Positions 23,981 to 33,134 of a stretch of DNA of 64,000 bases are shown one piece after another. This stretch comes from Planctomycetaceae bacterium (GTDB lineage Bacteria > Planctomycetota > Planctomycetia > Gemmatales > Gemmataceae). Where the stretch lies: positions 35,121-99,120 of the forward strand of contig PNLP01000023.1 in the NCBI GenBank assembly GCA_013823135.1, read 5' to 3'. The notes under the pieces were generated by a model. That model was not told the DNA's origin and did no database searches. It saw nothing but the letters and a program-made list of their open reading frames with translations. Position 1 is the stretch's first letter. Every line of letters starts with the position of its first letter. Made by a program: the position numbers and the translations under genes.

Positions 23981-25689
23981 AGAAGATCGCCCTCCAACCT
24001 CTTGCGGAAAACACGCTCGTCGAGACTGGCGGCACCCTGCTCTCGGGTCTGCTGCGCAAAGACTTGAACGTCTTGATGTCGTGCGGTGGCAAGGGGCTGT
24101 GCTCGACCTGTCACGTCTGGGTGAAACGGGGGATGGATCAACTCTCCCCCGTCAACCCGCGCGAACGACGGACCCTGAAACTCGTTGCCGATGTACGTCC
24201 GGAAAGCCGGCTGGCGTGCCAGTGTAATGTCTTCGGCGACGGCATTGAGGTCGAGGTTCCCGAGGGGATGTACATCGAGTCGGCGGACGACTTGATTACC
24301 CTGTTGGGCACACGGGCGGTTCAGAACCTGCTTCACCCCATCACGGGGGCGATTCTGATCCCCAAGGGTAAGCTCATCACGCGAACGCTGCTCGAACAAT
24401 CCCGCGGCGTTGAGGCCGAGGTTCAGCGGGCACGGTCCGGTGCGCCCGCCGACGCGTCTGCGTTTGAGTCCAGCGCGTACAAGACGTTCTCGGCCAGTCG
24501 CGTCGGACCGCGACCCAGCGGCACGACCCAGAGCGTCTCGCGAACCGTACCCACCCCCGGCCTGCGTGCGGACGGGACCACAAGCGGTTCAGGAACCTTC
24601 CCTTTCCCAACAACATCTTCGAGCGGATCGGGCACGTTCCCAGGACCATCGACAACCCGGAGCATCGCGACGACGCCACCACCTGTGGGAACATCGAGCG
24701 GTGTGATCGGTTACCAATCGCGCTCGAACCCCAGCACGCAGCCGCCTCCCACGTCCACCCATGATCGCGAGATGAGTTCGCGGAGCAGTTCGGCAGCCGA
24801 GGGTGGTGTCGCCGTGGCGAGCCAACCGGCGGCGACCAAGGCGATGGCCGCCCCACAACCCGGAACCCAGATTGGGAAGTACCTGCTCATCGAGTGCATC
24901 GGCACGGGTGGAGCCGGGATGGTCTACCGTGCCCTTCACACCAAGCTCAAGACGCCGGTTGCCGTAAAGTTCATCCGCCCGGATGTCCTCGCCGCGGACC
25001 CCGACGCTCTCGCTCGGTTTACTCGTGAAGCCCAACTCCTCGCACAACTCTCGCACCCGAATATCGTCCGCGTGCTGGATTTTGAAGACGATCCGCAGCG
25101 GCCGTTCGTCGTGATGGAGTTTGTCGATGGGTTCAGCGCCGCCGACCTCATCAAACAATCGGGGCGAGTCGCACCCGCTCGCTCAGTCGAGATTATCCTG
25201 CACGTTCTGGAAGGATTGGACGCGGCCCGGCGGCTTGGGGTCGTCCACCGAGATGTGAAGCCGGGGAACATCCTGCTGACCCGCGATGGGTCGAGCAAGC
25301 TCGTGGACCTCGGGCTCGCAGTCGTCACCACCAAAGCGGATGGCGAGAAGATCGTCGTCGAGTCGCATGGCCCAGCCGAAGGAACCGTCGGGTACATGGC
25401 TCCCGAACAGGCCATGGGGACGGCCGTGGATCACCGATCGGATCAGTATTCGCTGGGGTGCACGCTTTATCACCTGCTGACGGGGCGACTACCGTTCATC
25501 GGCCGCTCGGCTCAGGAGATGCTACTGCAGCACATCCGCGTGACAGCCATCCACCCGCACGAGGTCGCGCCAGGCGTACCACTGGCGCTGTCTCGGGTCG
25601 TGATGACCATGATGGAGAAGTCGGCCGACGACCGTTACCCCGACTACGCCAGCCTCCGGGCCGATCTGTCCGACGTTTTCCGGGAGTAA
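23977..25689 (+). CDS. 2Fe-2S ferredoxin fused to Ser/Thr protein kinase
   Basis: 570 residues from the ATG overlapping the heme oxygenase stop. Residues 1-140 are a ferredoxin like that at 20000, with Cys36, Cys42, Cys45 and Cys81 in place. Residues 150-295 form a Ser/Thr/Pro/Gly-rich linker. Residues 299-570 are a protein kinase: IGTGGAGMVYRA loop, VAVKF lysine 331, HRDVKPGN (424-431), LVDLG in place of DFG (444-446), and the GTVGYMAPEQ activation segment. No transmembrane segment. The arrangement suggests a kinase whose activity responds to the cluster's redox state or to interaction with the heme oxygenase. DLG for DFG is common in active bacterial kinases. Last gene of the operon. Confidence 0.88.
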   Translation: MKKIALQPLAENTLVETGGTLLSGLLRKDLNVLMSCGGKGLCSTCHVWVKRGMDQLSPVNPRERRTLKLVADVRPESRLACQCNVFGDGIEVEVPEGMYIESADDLITLLGTRAVQNLLHPITGAILIPKGKLITRTLLEQSRGVEAEVQRARSGAPADASAFESSAYKTFSASRVGPRPSGTTQSVSRTVPTPGLRADGTTSGSGTFPFPTTSSSGSGTFPGPSTTRSIATTPPPVGTSSGVIGYQSRSNPSTQPPPTSTHDREMSSRSSSAAEGGVAVASQPAATKAMAAPQPGTQIGKYLLIECIGTGGAGMVYRALHTKLKTPVAVKFIRPDVLAADPDALARFTREAQLLAQLSHPNIVRVLDFEDDPQRPFVVMEFVDGFSAADLIKQSGRVAPARSVEIILHVLEGLDAARRLGVVHRDVKPGNILLTRDGSSKLVDLGLAVVTTKADGEKIVVESHGPAEGTVGYMAPEQAMGTAVDHRSDQYSLGCTLYHLLTGRLPFIGRSAQEMLLQHIRVTAIHPHEVAPGVPLALSRVVMTMMEKSADDRYPDYASLRADLSDVFRE

Positions 25690-25699
25690 CGCAGGGTGG

Positions 25700-28600
25700 T
25701 CACTCGCTGTCCAGAACCTCGCGGACGAACCACGCGAGGGTTTCTGGCGAGTAAGGCTTCTGCAGGAACGCGACGCGGGGATCGTCCATCGCGTCGGCCG
25801 TGTACCCGGACACGAACACGATCCTGATCCCCGGGTAACGTGCAGTCAACTGTTCGGCCAACTCCCGGCCACCCATCACGGGCATGACCACATCCGTCAG
25901 CACGAGTTCCGGCGGGCGGGGGAGTTGTTCGCACGCGGTCAGAGCCTCCGCCCCGTCTCCGACTGCAATCACGTGATACCCCGCCCGAGTCAGCACCTCC
26001 ACGGTCACCGCTCGCAACGGCGTGTCGTCTTCCACAACCAGAATGGTCTCGGTGCCGACTGCACGGGGTTGCAGCCGCGCGGGTGGGATTGGTTCATTCT
26101 CGTCGTGTTGTGTGTCGTGCCGCGGGAGGTAAACGTGGACTGTGGTCCCGACTCCCACGGCACTGTCAATCGTCACGAACCCACCAGACTGCCGCACGAT
26201 GCCATAGACCAGCGATAGCCCCAGACCAGTCCCCTGGCCGACCGGCTTGGTTGTATAGAACGGCTCGAAGACTCGCGCGACCACGGAAGGGTCCATCCCA
26301 CGGCCAACATCGGTCACAGTCACACGCGTATACCACCCCTCGCGGGCATCCGGGCTCGGGTGCGCACCGCCCGCGGGAACCTCGACCGCATCGGTTGTGA
26401 TTCCCAGTCGGCCGCCGCTGGGCATCGCATCTCGGGCGTTCATCACAAGGTTCATGATTACTTGCGTGAACTGGCCGGGGTCGGCTCGCACCATCCCGAT
26501 TGATGGGCTCAATCTCACCTCCAGGGTGATGGAGTCCCCGAGCAATCGCGAAAGCATCTGAACCGTCTCGCCGATGATCGCGTTCGGGTCGAACACCTCG
26601 ACTTTCTGCACGGACCGCCGACCGAACGCCAGCAACTGGCGAGTCAGCGCGGTGCCTCGCCCACCGGCACGGGTGATCTCCTCCGCGAGTCCGCGGTCCG
26701 GGTGATCTGCCGGCATTCCGTCAAGAAGAAGGGAGCCGCACAGGTTGACGACCGAGAGCAGGTTGTTGAAGTCGTGCGCGACCCCGGCCGCGAGCCCCCC
26801 GATCGCTTCGAGTTTCTGTTTCTGACGCACATGGTCTTCGAGAACTTTCCGCTCCGTCACGTCCCGCTGCACCGAGATCCAGTGCGTGTAGTACCCGGTT
26901 TCATCGGCGAGCGGGGTGATGTCGATCTCGACCCAAAACTCGGACCCGTCCTTGCGACAGTTCAGAAGCTCCGCCCGGACTGGCTGCCACTTCCGGAGTG
27001 CGGCCCGGATCGCGTTAAGAGATGCCCGATCGGTCCGCGGGGACTGGAGGATTCGGGGAGTCTTGCCGATGAGTTCCTCCAGGGTGTAGCCGCACTGGTC
27101 GATGAACGCGGGGTTGGCGTACAGAATTCGCGGCCCTGGTAGGTCGATCGGCTCCGCCTCGGTGACGAGGATCGCGTCGCGGGTGTTCATGACAACAGTG
27201 TGCAGCAACCGGAGTTCGGCCTCGGCTTCCTTGCGAGAGGAGATGTCGCGTGAGATCCCGAGAAACCCAATCGGGTCCCCGGCTGGGCCGCGAAGGAGTT
27301 GCCCACGGATGTCCACCCAGACTGGTGTGCCGTCTTTTCGGAGTGCCTGATGCTCAAGGAGGAAATCTCCCGTGCCCCGGATCGCCCCCATCATTTGAAC
27401 AATCGCGTCGGCCTGGCCGGGTTGAGCGTGGTGTGTGACGGGGCGGCCAATCATTTCTTCACGGGTCGCCCCGTACAGGCGAACCGCTGCATCGTTCCAG
27501 AACGTGACCATCCCTTCCGGGTCCGTGACGACAACCGCGTCGTTCACCTGCTCGAACAGGATTCCGCGATAAGTCCGCAGGTCGCGAATTTGCCGCCGTT
27601 GTACCCCGGCGAGCACGTCGAGCAGATTGTTTCGGACTGTCTCGCCGACGAGTGCCTGCTCGACGAGGCTCCACGGGCGGGCAACCCCGCGAATCTCGTC
27701 AAGCCAGGCTTCGAACGACTTCCGCGGGGTCAGTCTGCGTCCATCGGGAGTTTCACCCACCACCTTTCGCGGGTCGCCTGCCCAGCGGACAGTTCGAGCA
27801 ACCTCCGGGCGAAACCACATCACGAACGTCCTGTCAGTGTGTGGCACGCGCAGTGCGGTCAACCCGCTCGCTGTCGCGGCCAGGTCGGCGAACTCCGGCT
27901 CTTCGTGTCCGAGGCGGTGCGTGATGATGACCGACCGACCGGTTCGTTCGAGCCAGTCGACGAGGCGACGAAGGTCATGTTCCTCTGGCGTGGTGCCGCG
28001 GGTCCGAAACCGGTTATTGTGGAATACGGCGAGCCCGTTGGCGTGGAGAGCTTCCATCAGGCCGGCCTCGGTGGAGACGAGTCCTTCGGCCCAGTCGTCC
28101 GCTCGGTCGAGCACGTCGGGGAGGCTGTGAAGCAGAAGTTGCCCCAACACAACCCCACGGTTCCGCTCGCGACTGTCGAACAACTCTGTCTGGACGGCAA
28201 CCATACTGGATACCGCACCGACGAGGGCGTGAACAGCCACACTCGGGAGGTACGGGACAGAGTGGTGGCACGCGATGAGCCCCCACAACCGGTTGTCACG
28301 CACGATGGACGCGGTGAGCGTTGCCCGGACTCCCATGTTCGTCAGGTATTCGCGGTGAATCGGAGAGAACCCACGGGCGAGTGCGAATGACAGATCGAGC
28401 TCGCCCGTGGCCAGGTCCGAGATAATTGGAACCGGTTCGGCAAGAACGTCGCTCAATACGCGAACGCGGTTCGCCAGGTACAACTCGCGGGCTTGCGGGG
28501 GAATGTCGCTCGCCGGGTAGTGAAGCCCGAGATAGGGTTCGAGGTCGGGCCGCCGGGCTTCGGCGATCACCTCGCCATTCCAGTCTTCGCTGAACTGATA

Positions 28601-29113
28601 CACCATAACCCGGTCGTATCCGGTTCGCTCCCGAAGCATCTCCGTCGTCAGTTGGCTGTAGTCCTCCACCGTTTTCCCTTCGGAAAGCAGTCGGGCCGCC
28701 TCCTTGAGCAAGTCCGCGAGGGCTTCGGCATGGCGGGAGTAGTTGCCGAGTGGGTGCTCGCGGCCGGGTGCGACGAGTTCGAGGATGTACTCGCCCGCCT
28801 GAGTGTGGGCGAGGGCAATCCGTGGAGGCCAAAGTACGCCAAGGTCGGTAACCGTTCCGGGCGGGTTGTTGGCGAACGCCGACCGCAGCGCGGCCGTCAC
28901 GCAGGGAGGGAACACGTCCGCGATTCCACGACCCAGAATCCCGGACGGTGGCACACCGAATGCGTCTGCGGTATTCACACTGCATCGCCGGATGATGAAG
29001 TCCGAGTCGAAGGCGAGGAGCACGGCGAATGGTTGAACGACGCCGGGCGTGCGGATTGGCTCTCGTGCGCACTCATCGAGCACAGCTTGTGAAATCGGGG
29101 CGAAGGATGACAC
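25700..29113 (-). CDS. bphP: Hybrid bacteriophytochrome histidine kinase
   Basis: 1137 residues from the GTG at 29113, preferred because GGAG lies seven bases upstream and the bilin Cys then falls at residue 15; the reading frame stays open further upstream into a repeat, so GTG 29206 is an alternative. Order: PAS with Cys15 in DECAREPIRTPGVVQP; GAF with PASDIPPQAR (200-209) and ACHHSVPY; PHY with PRKSFE tongue motif (463-468); two PAS domains (about 515-630 and 635-755; no LOV cysteine); histidine kinase with AGVAHDFNNLL (His780), NLVMNARDAMPSGG, GTGLGLSLV; C-terminal receiver (VVEDD, LTDVVMP, FLQKPY). All residues for biliverdin attachment are present. Convergent with the bilin operon, 10 nt apart. 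Confidence 0.95.
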   Translation of the reverse strand: MSSFAPISQAVLDECAREPIRTPGVVQPFAVLLAFDSDFIIRRCSVNTADAFGVPPSGILGRGIADVFPPCVTAALRSAFANNPPGTVTDLGVLWPPRIALAHTQAGEYILELVAPGREHPLGNYSRHAEALADLLKEAARLLSEGKTVEDYSQLTTEMLRERTGYDRVMVYQFSEDWNGEVIAEARRPDLEPYLGLHYPASDIPPQARELYLANRVRVLSDVLAEPVPIISDLATGELDLSFALARGFSPIHREYLTNMGVRATLTASIVRDNRLWGLIACHHSVPYLPSVAVHALVGAVSSMVAVQTELFDSRERNRGVVLGQLLLHSLPDVLDRADDWAEGLVSTEAGLMEALHANGLAVFHNNRFRTRGTTPEEHDLRRLVDWLERTGRSVIITHRLGHEEPEFADLAATASGLTALRVPHTDRTFVMWFRPEVARTVRWAGDPRKVVGETPDGRRLTPRKSFEAWLDEIRGVARPWSLVEQALVGETVRNNLLDVLAGVQRRQIRDLRTYRGILFEQVNDAVVVTDPEGMVTFWNDAAVRLYGATREEMIGRPVTHHAQPGQADAIVQMMGAIRGTGDFLLEHQALRKDGTPVWVDIRGQLLRGPAGDPIGFLGISRDISSRKEAEAELRLLHTVVMNTRDAILVTEAEPIDLPGPRILYANPAFIDQCGYTLEELIGKTPRILQSPRTDRASLNAIRAALRKWQPVRAELLNCRKDGSEFWVEIDITPLADETGYYTHWISVQRDVTERKVLEDHVRQKQKLEAIGGLAAGVAHDFNNLLSVVNLCGSLLLDGMPADHPDRGLAEEITRAGGRGTALTRQLLAFGRRSVQKVEVFDPNAIIGETVQMLSRLLGDSITLEVRLSPSIGMVRADPGQFTQVIMNLVMNARDAMPSGGRLGITTDAVEVPAGGAHPSPDAREGWYTRVTVTDVGRGMDPSVVARVFEPFYTTKPVGQGTGLGLSLVYGIVRQSGGFVTIDSAVGVGTTVHVYLPRHDTQHDENEPIPPARLQPRAVGTETILVVEDDTPLRAVTVEVLTRAGYHVIAVGDGAEALTACEQLPRPPELVLTDVVMPVMGGRELAEQLTARYPGIRIVFVSGYTADAMDDPRVAFLQKPYSPETLAWFVREVLDSE

Positions 29114-29645
29114 GGACGGACTCCGGGAGAGCGAGGATGCGTCCAGAGTACACTCATGTCGTTGAGCATCAACGGGAAACAGCGGATGTGAGTGGAAGTG
29201 CGGCACCGAGGCCACCAACTCATTAGGGTGTAACCGGTCGGGCTCTGCTGTGATTGGTAAGCGAATAGCAGAAGACCCCTCACCCGCTCGCAAAGCCTCG
29301 CGACCTCTCCCCGCAAAGCCGGGGCGAGGTGGGTGTGCTTGGGTTTCTCTGAAAGCAAATGGTGGGAGTAGCTGTCGAGAACGGCAATCACCCCCACCTC
29401 GCCCCGGCTTTGCGGGGAGAGGTCGCTGCGAGTCTTCGAGCAGCGGGTGAGGGGAAACCACCTTTCCCCGGAACTTCCACGCGAGCCTGACCGGTTACAC
29501 CCAACTCAGTACCTCGAAGTACTGGCCGACACCTTCCCAGCGTAACAGGCACGATCCGCGTATCCAGACCTCCCCGTGCGGCCTGTCTGTAGACTCTCAC
29601 CAATCGCATGATCGGCAACCCTTGTCCGACCCGAGTTATCAGAAC
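29114..29645. other. Intergenic region carrying a MITE-like element
   Basis: 532 bases between divergent genes. It contains the repeat element at 29226-29502 and, in the 110 bases nearest the phytochrome, a weak -24/-12-like sequence on the minus strand (TGGCCTCGGTGCCGCA, 29199-29214). No further gene was seen. Confidence 0.55.
29226..29502. mobile_element. MITE-like non-coding element with terminal inverted repeats
   Basis: 277 bp bounded by 20-bp inverted repeats (GGGTGTAACCGGTCGGGCTC and its complement, one mismatch). Flanking 9-mers AACTCATTA (29217-29225) and AACTCAGTA (29503-29511) look like a target-site duplication with one changed base. The interior has a long second inverted repeat (29277-29333 against 29391-29454). 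No transposase; it would need one in trans. Confidence 0.7.
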
Positions 29646-30641
29646 ATGGACGGGATACTGGAGTGGGCTGTCACGGCATTGGTCCTCGCAGCGGTGGTTC
29701 CGATCACCCTCTGGGTGGCGGGTGCGCTCTATTTCGATGCGTGCGGCGGGTCGCGGTGGGGTCGCGCTGTCACTCTGGCGTGGGTGGGCTGCGTCGCTGC
29801 GGCATTCGTCTTTTGGGATCCCCTCTGGCAACCGCTCGTCGCCTTCCTCGGCGTCACGACCGCGATCCTTGCGTGGTGGCTGCGGTTGAAGCCAAGGCAA
29901 GACCGCGACTGGGAAACAACCGTGGCGGTGCTGCCGCGAGCAACCCGCACCGGCGACGCCATCACCATCGAGAATGTCCGCAATTTCGAGTACCGCACGC
30001 TCACCGACTTCACTCCACGGTACGACACTCGCACGGTCCACCTTGCGAATCTGCGGGGAGCGGACATCATTTTGTTCAACTGGGGCTCGCCTTGGATGAG
30101 CCACCCAGTGCTGGTGTTCGATTTCGGACCGGACGGCCGCGTGTGCATGTCGATCGAGGTGCGTTACCGAAAGGGGCAAGGGTACTCGGTTCTCAAAAGC
30201 CTCTACCGGCAGCAGGAGTTGATCTTCGTGGTGGCAGACGAGCGCGACGCGATTCTGCGGCGCACGAAGTACGGAAAAGAGCAGACCGCACACCTCTACC
30301 GCCTTGCCGTGGCCCCAGACGCAGTGCGGAACTCGTTCCTCGATTACATCGCGGTAATTAACGGCCTGTGCGAAACACCGCGCTGGTATCATGGCCTGTG
30401 CGCGAACTGCACCACGAGCTTCTACCGGCTACCTCACAGCCGGCGGCTCCGCGACTGGCGGGTGCTCGCCAACGGTCGGTTTGATCGTGCTCTTTACGAC
30501 AACGGTCAACTGGATCAGTCACTACCCTTCGACGAACTGCGGCGTCTGGCCCTGATCAACGACATCGTAAACGCCGCACCCGAGGATGGGTTCGGCGACC
30601 ATCTCCGCCGCGAACTGGAGAAACACCGCCATGAACGATGA
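29646..30641 (+). CDS. Membrane DUF4105 (Lnb N-terminal-like) protein
   Basis: 331 residues from the ATG at 29646; a TTG 24 nt earlier is an alternative. Three hydrophobic helices occupy about the first 85 residues (VTALVLAAVVPITLWVAGAL, AVTLAWVGCVAAAFVFW, LVAFLGVTTAILAWWL). The rest matches DUF4105: ENVRNFEYRTLTDFTPRYD, VHLANLRGADIILFNWGSPW, VLVFDFGPDGRVCMSIEVRY, and YHGLCANCTTSFYR with a conserved Cys. The family includes the lacto-N-biosidase-like N-terminal domain, whose activity is unsettled. It overlaps the next gene by 11 nt. Confidence 0.8.
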   Translation: MDGILEWAVTALVLAAVVPITLWVAGALYFDACGGSRWGRAVTLAWVGCVAAAFVFWDPLWQPLVAFLGVTTAILAWWLRLKPRQDRDWETTVAVLPRATRTGDAITIENVRNFEYRTLTDFTPRYDTRTVHLANLRGADIILFNWGSPWMSHPVLVFDFGPDGRVCMSIEVRYRKGQGYSVLKSLYRQQELIFVVADERDAILRRTKYGKEQTAHLYRLAVAPDAVRNSFLDYIAVINGLCETPRWYHGLCANCTTSFYRLPHSRRLRDWRVLANGRFDRALYDNGQLDQSLPFDELRRLALINDIVNAAPEDGFGDHLRRELEKHRHER

Positions 30642-32481
30642 CATCCCTGCACTGTTGAAGGTCCACGAGTACTTTCGGGGAGCCAGCGACGAGGCCGTGC
30701 GGGACGTGCTGGCAGTGGCTCGCGTCCGCCACCTCGCGACGGGAGAAGTCGTTCACCAGCCGGAAGACACCCTTGCCTCCGTCGGGTTCATCCTCCGCGG
30801 CCGACTGAAGGCGGTGAAGGTGGATTCCAGCGGCAGGGAGACGCCCTTCCGCATCATGGAACGCGGCGAGCAGATGGGAATGATGCTCGGCGCGTTGCAG
30901 GAACCCGTCCCGGTCCGGGTCTTCTCGCTGGAGCCTTCGACCGTCTTGCAGGTGGATCACGCTCAGGCCATGGAGTTGACGCTGAAGCACCCGGACCTGC
31001 GGAGTCTGTGGCTGAAGACGTTTGCCGGTACCCTACGGAAGCAGTTCTTCGGTGCGACCACGAAGCGAGCACCGATGATGCTCGTGCTGATCCACGAATC
31101 GCCCGCGTCGCGTCCCGTGGCCGAGCGGCTTCTCGCCCGCCTCCGCGATGTGGGCGAGAACCTGGCCGTGCTGAGCGATTCCGACCGCTGGCAGGGCGTG
31201 ACCGGCGTGCGATTCCGCTCCTTGGTGGCTAATGGTCAGTCGATTGAGCCGGAGGAAATCCGCAATCAGGTGGCCGAGTGGCAGGACACCAACCGAATCA
31301 TCTTCGATGTCTCTGCCCAGATGACCCCCGATTGGGTCGAGCGGTTGATGCGGCTCGTCGATCGGGCGGTGTACTTCGTCTCCTCGACAGCGAGCGACGC
31401 TGCAGTCGCCCGGTTGCAAGCGTTCGACGTGCCGGCCCGCGGCTGGCGTGACAAGATCAGCATCGCCTGGTTGCTGGAGGGCAATGCGACCGTGGCCCCC
31501 GCCGTGCCAACCCTCCGAGATTATGCCATCCGCGATTTCAAGATCACGGAAGGGCCGCCGCGGCACCCGATGGGGTGGGGGTTCGGGGGTGGGATGGAAC
31601 GGCTCGTTCACGACCTTCGCGGTGTCCGCATCGGGGTCGCGCTCGGCGGCGGGGCCGCCCGTGGCATGACCCACCTCGGCGTGCTGAAGGTGCTGGAGGA
31701 AAGCGGCATCGTTGTGGACATGATCGCGGGGACCAGTGCCGGCGCGTTAACCGGTGTCGTGTACGCTTCCGGGCTCGACTGCGACTACAGCTCTGACTGC
31801 TTCGCGAAGGATCTTCGCCCGTCGTGGCTGTTCCGCCACATCACGCGGGGAAGCCACTGGTCGCTGCTCTACAAGTATCGCCGTGGTCACTTCGACCCGA
31901 TGCTTCGCCCTTACCTTCACGACTGGAAACTCGAACAACTCGCTGTGCCGTGCCTGTCCGTCACCGTGGATCTGGTGAGCGGCAAGTCGGTTGTGCGTGA
32001 GCGGGGCGATGCCGTCCATGCGATCCTGGAGAGCATTAACATACCGGTGCTGTCGGTGCCAATCGTTCGCAATGGTCAGGCATTGATCGACGGCGGCTTG
32101 GTGAACAACATCCCGGCCGACGTGCTGGTGGCGATGGGGTGCAACTTCGTGATCGCGGTGAGTGTGACGGCCAAGATGGAGAGCAAGTTCTGCGACATCA
32201 AGCCGGACGGACCAACGATGGGAAGGAAGCCGGGCGTGGTGCAAACGCTCCTCCGCAGCCTGTTGGTGCAGAACTACAACCTGAACGCCTTCGGTGTGCA
32301 GCCGGCCGATTTGGTGATCGAGCCAGACGTGACGGGGTTCGACATGACCGAGTTCGTCCGCGCCAAGGAAATGGCTGCGATCGGCAAGGCGGCGGCCCGA
32401 GAGCAAATTCCACAGCTCCGACAACTGCTCAACCGCCTCGACCCGCAGCTTTTCCCTGCGGTCAACGGCCAGCCAGCGTGA
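30631..32481 (+). CDS. Cyclic-nucleotide-binding plus patatin-like phospholipase (NTE family)
   Basis: 616 residues from the ATG at 30631. The first 120 residues form a cNMP-binding-type domain (VVHQPEDTLASVGFILRGRL, MERGEQMGMMLGAL). A middle region of about 200 residues (MLVLIHESPASRPVAERLLA ...) resembles the linker of NTE-type proteins. Residues about 340-560 are patatin: GGGAARGMTHLGVLKVLEE oxyanion loop, GTSAG nucleophile Ser and DGGLVNNIP Asp. Such enzymes hydrolyse phospholipids or lysophospholipids at the membrane; the N-terminal domain may gate activity. Overlaps the DUF4105 gene, so they are likely co-translated. Confidence 0.88.
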   Translation: MNDDIPALLKVHEYFRGASDEAVRDVLAVARVRHLATGEVVHQPEDTLASVGFILRGRLKAVKVDSSGRETPFRIMERGEQMGMMLGALQEPVPVRVFSLEPSTVLQVDHAQAMELTLKHPDLRSLWLKTFAGTLRKQFFGATTKRAPMMLVLIHESPASRPVAERLLARLRDVGENLAVLSDSDRWQGVTGVRFRSLVANGQSIEPEEIRNQVAEWQDTNRIIFDVSAQMTPDWVERLMRLVDRAVYFVSSTASDAAVARLQAFDVPARGWRDKISIAWLLEGNATVAPAVPTLRDYAIRDFKITEGPPRHPMGWGFGGGMERLVHDLRGVRIGVALGGGAARGMTHLGVLKVLEESGIVVDMIAGTSAGALTGVVYASGLDCDYSSDCFAKDLRPSWLFRHITRGSHWSLLYKYRRGHFDPMLRPYLHDWKLEQLAVPCLSVTVDLVSGKSVVRERGDAVHAILESINIPVLSVPIVRNGQALIDGGLVNNIPADVLVAMGCNFVIAVSVTAKMESKFCDIKPDGPTMGRKPGVVQTLLRSLLVQNYNLNAFGVQPADLVIEPDVTGFDMTEFVRAKEMAAIGKAAAREQIPQLRQLLNRLDPQLFPAVNGQPA

Positions 32482-32484
32482 ACG

Positions 32485-33108
32485 TCACGGCAGCAGGTCG
32501 CTAACGAGGAAGGATGCGGTTGGTGCGGCGAGGGGCGAGACGCGATCGGCGGGGCCGTTCAGGCTCATGCGAAAGTAGCTGTGGCCAAATCGCTGATCGG
32601 GTTCGGGGCGTGGATCACGGAACACGTAAAGCCGGTCGTGCGCGAGGTCGAGAACCCAGTAATCGGCGATGCCAGCGGCCGCGTAGAGACTCGCCTTCTC
32701 CCCAATGTCGAAGGCGAGCGAACTGTCGGCGACTTCGACCACGAGAACGGCCGTTGTTGGTGGTGTGGGTGGCTGCGAGCGCGGCGTGCCGGCGACGACG
32801 ATGACATCGGGTTCGGGGTCGGTCGTTTGTCCCAGGTCCATTGGCAACTGCGGGCGAAACGTGAAGCTCTCGCCGAACGTGGCTTGCAGAGTTTGCAGCA
32901 CGAACACGATCGCTCGGGCGTGCGGTTCGTTCATGGGCGACATGACGACAACCTCTCCGTCGATGAGCATGACTCGCTGATTGCCGAACATCCCGAGTTC
33001 GTGACAACGGACGAGTTCGTCCCGCGTCCACTTCCATTTTCGCGGTCCGTTCGCGACCGGCGGTGGCGTGAGCGTGACGGCTGGATCGGGTTGAGTTGCG
33101 ACAGACAT
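32485..33108 (-). CDS. Uma2-family endonuclease-fold protein
   Basis: 207 residues of the Uma2 (DUF820) family, a PD-(D/E)XK-type nuclease fold very abundant in planctomycetes and cyanobacteria. Motifs: MLIDGEVVVMSPMNEPHARA, DPEPDVIVV with the acidic pair, VLVVEVADSSLAFDIGEKAS (E-x-K type core), and YWVLDLAHDRLYVF. Cellular role unknown. It runs opposite to the patatin gene, with stops four bases apart. Confidence 0.88.
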   Translation of the reverse strand: MSVATQPDPAVTLTPPPVANGPRKWKWTRDELVRCHELGMFGNQRVMLIDGEVVVMSPMNEPHARAIVFVLQTLQATFGESFTFRPQLPMDLGQTTDPEPDVIVVAGTPRSQPPTPPTTAVLVVEVADSSLAFDIGEKASLYAAAGIADYWVLDLAHDRLYVFRDPRPEPDQRFGHSYFRMSLNGPADRVSPLAAPTASFLVSDLLP

Positions 33109-33134
33109 GGTTCACCTCCACCGATAGCGTAGTG

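Noticed and set aside
27000..27250. Second PAS of the phytochrome resembles a LOV domain (GKTPRILQ)
   Set aside because: The flavin-binding Cys of LOV (NCRFLQ) is absent; it is an ordinary PAS.
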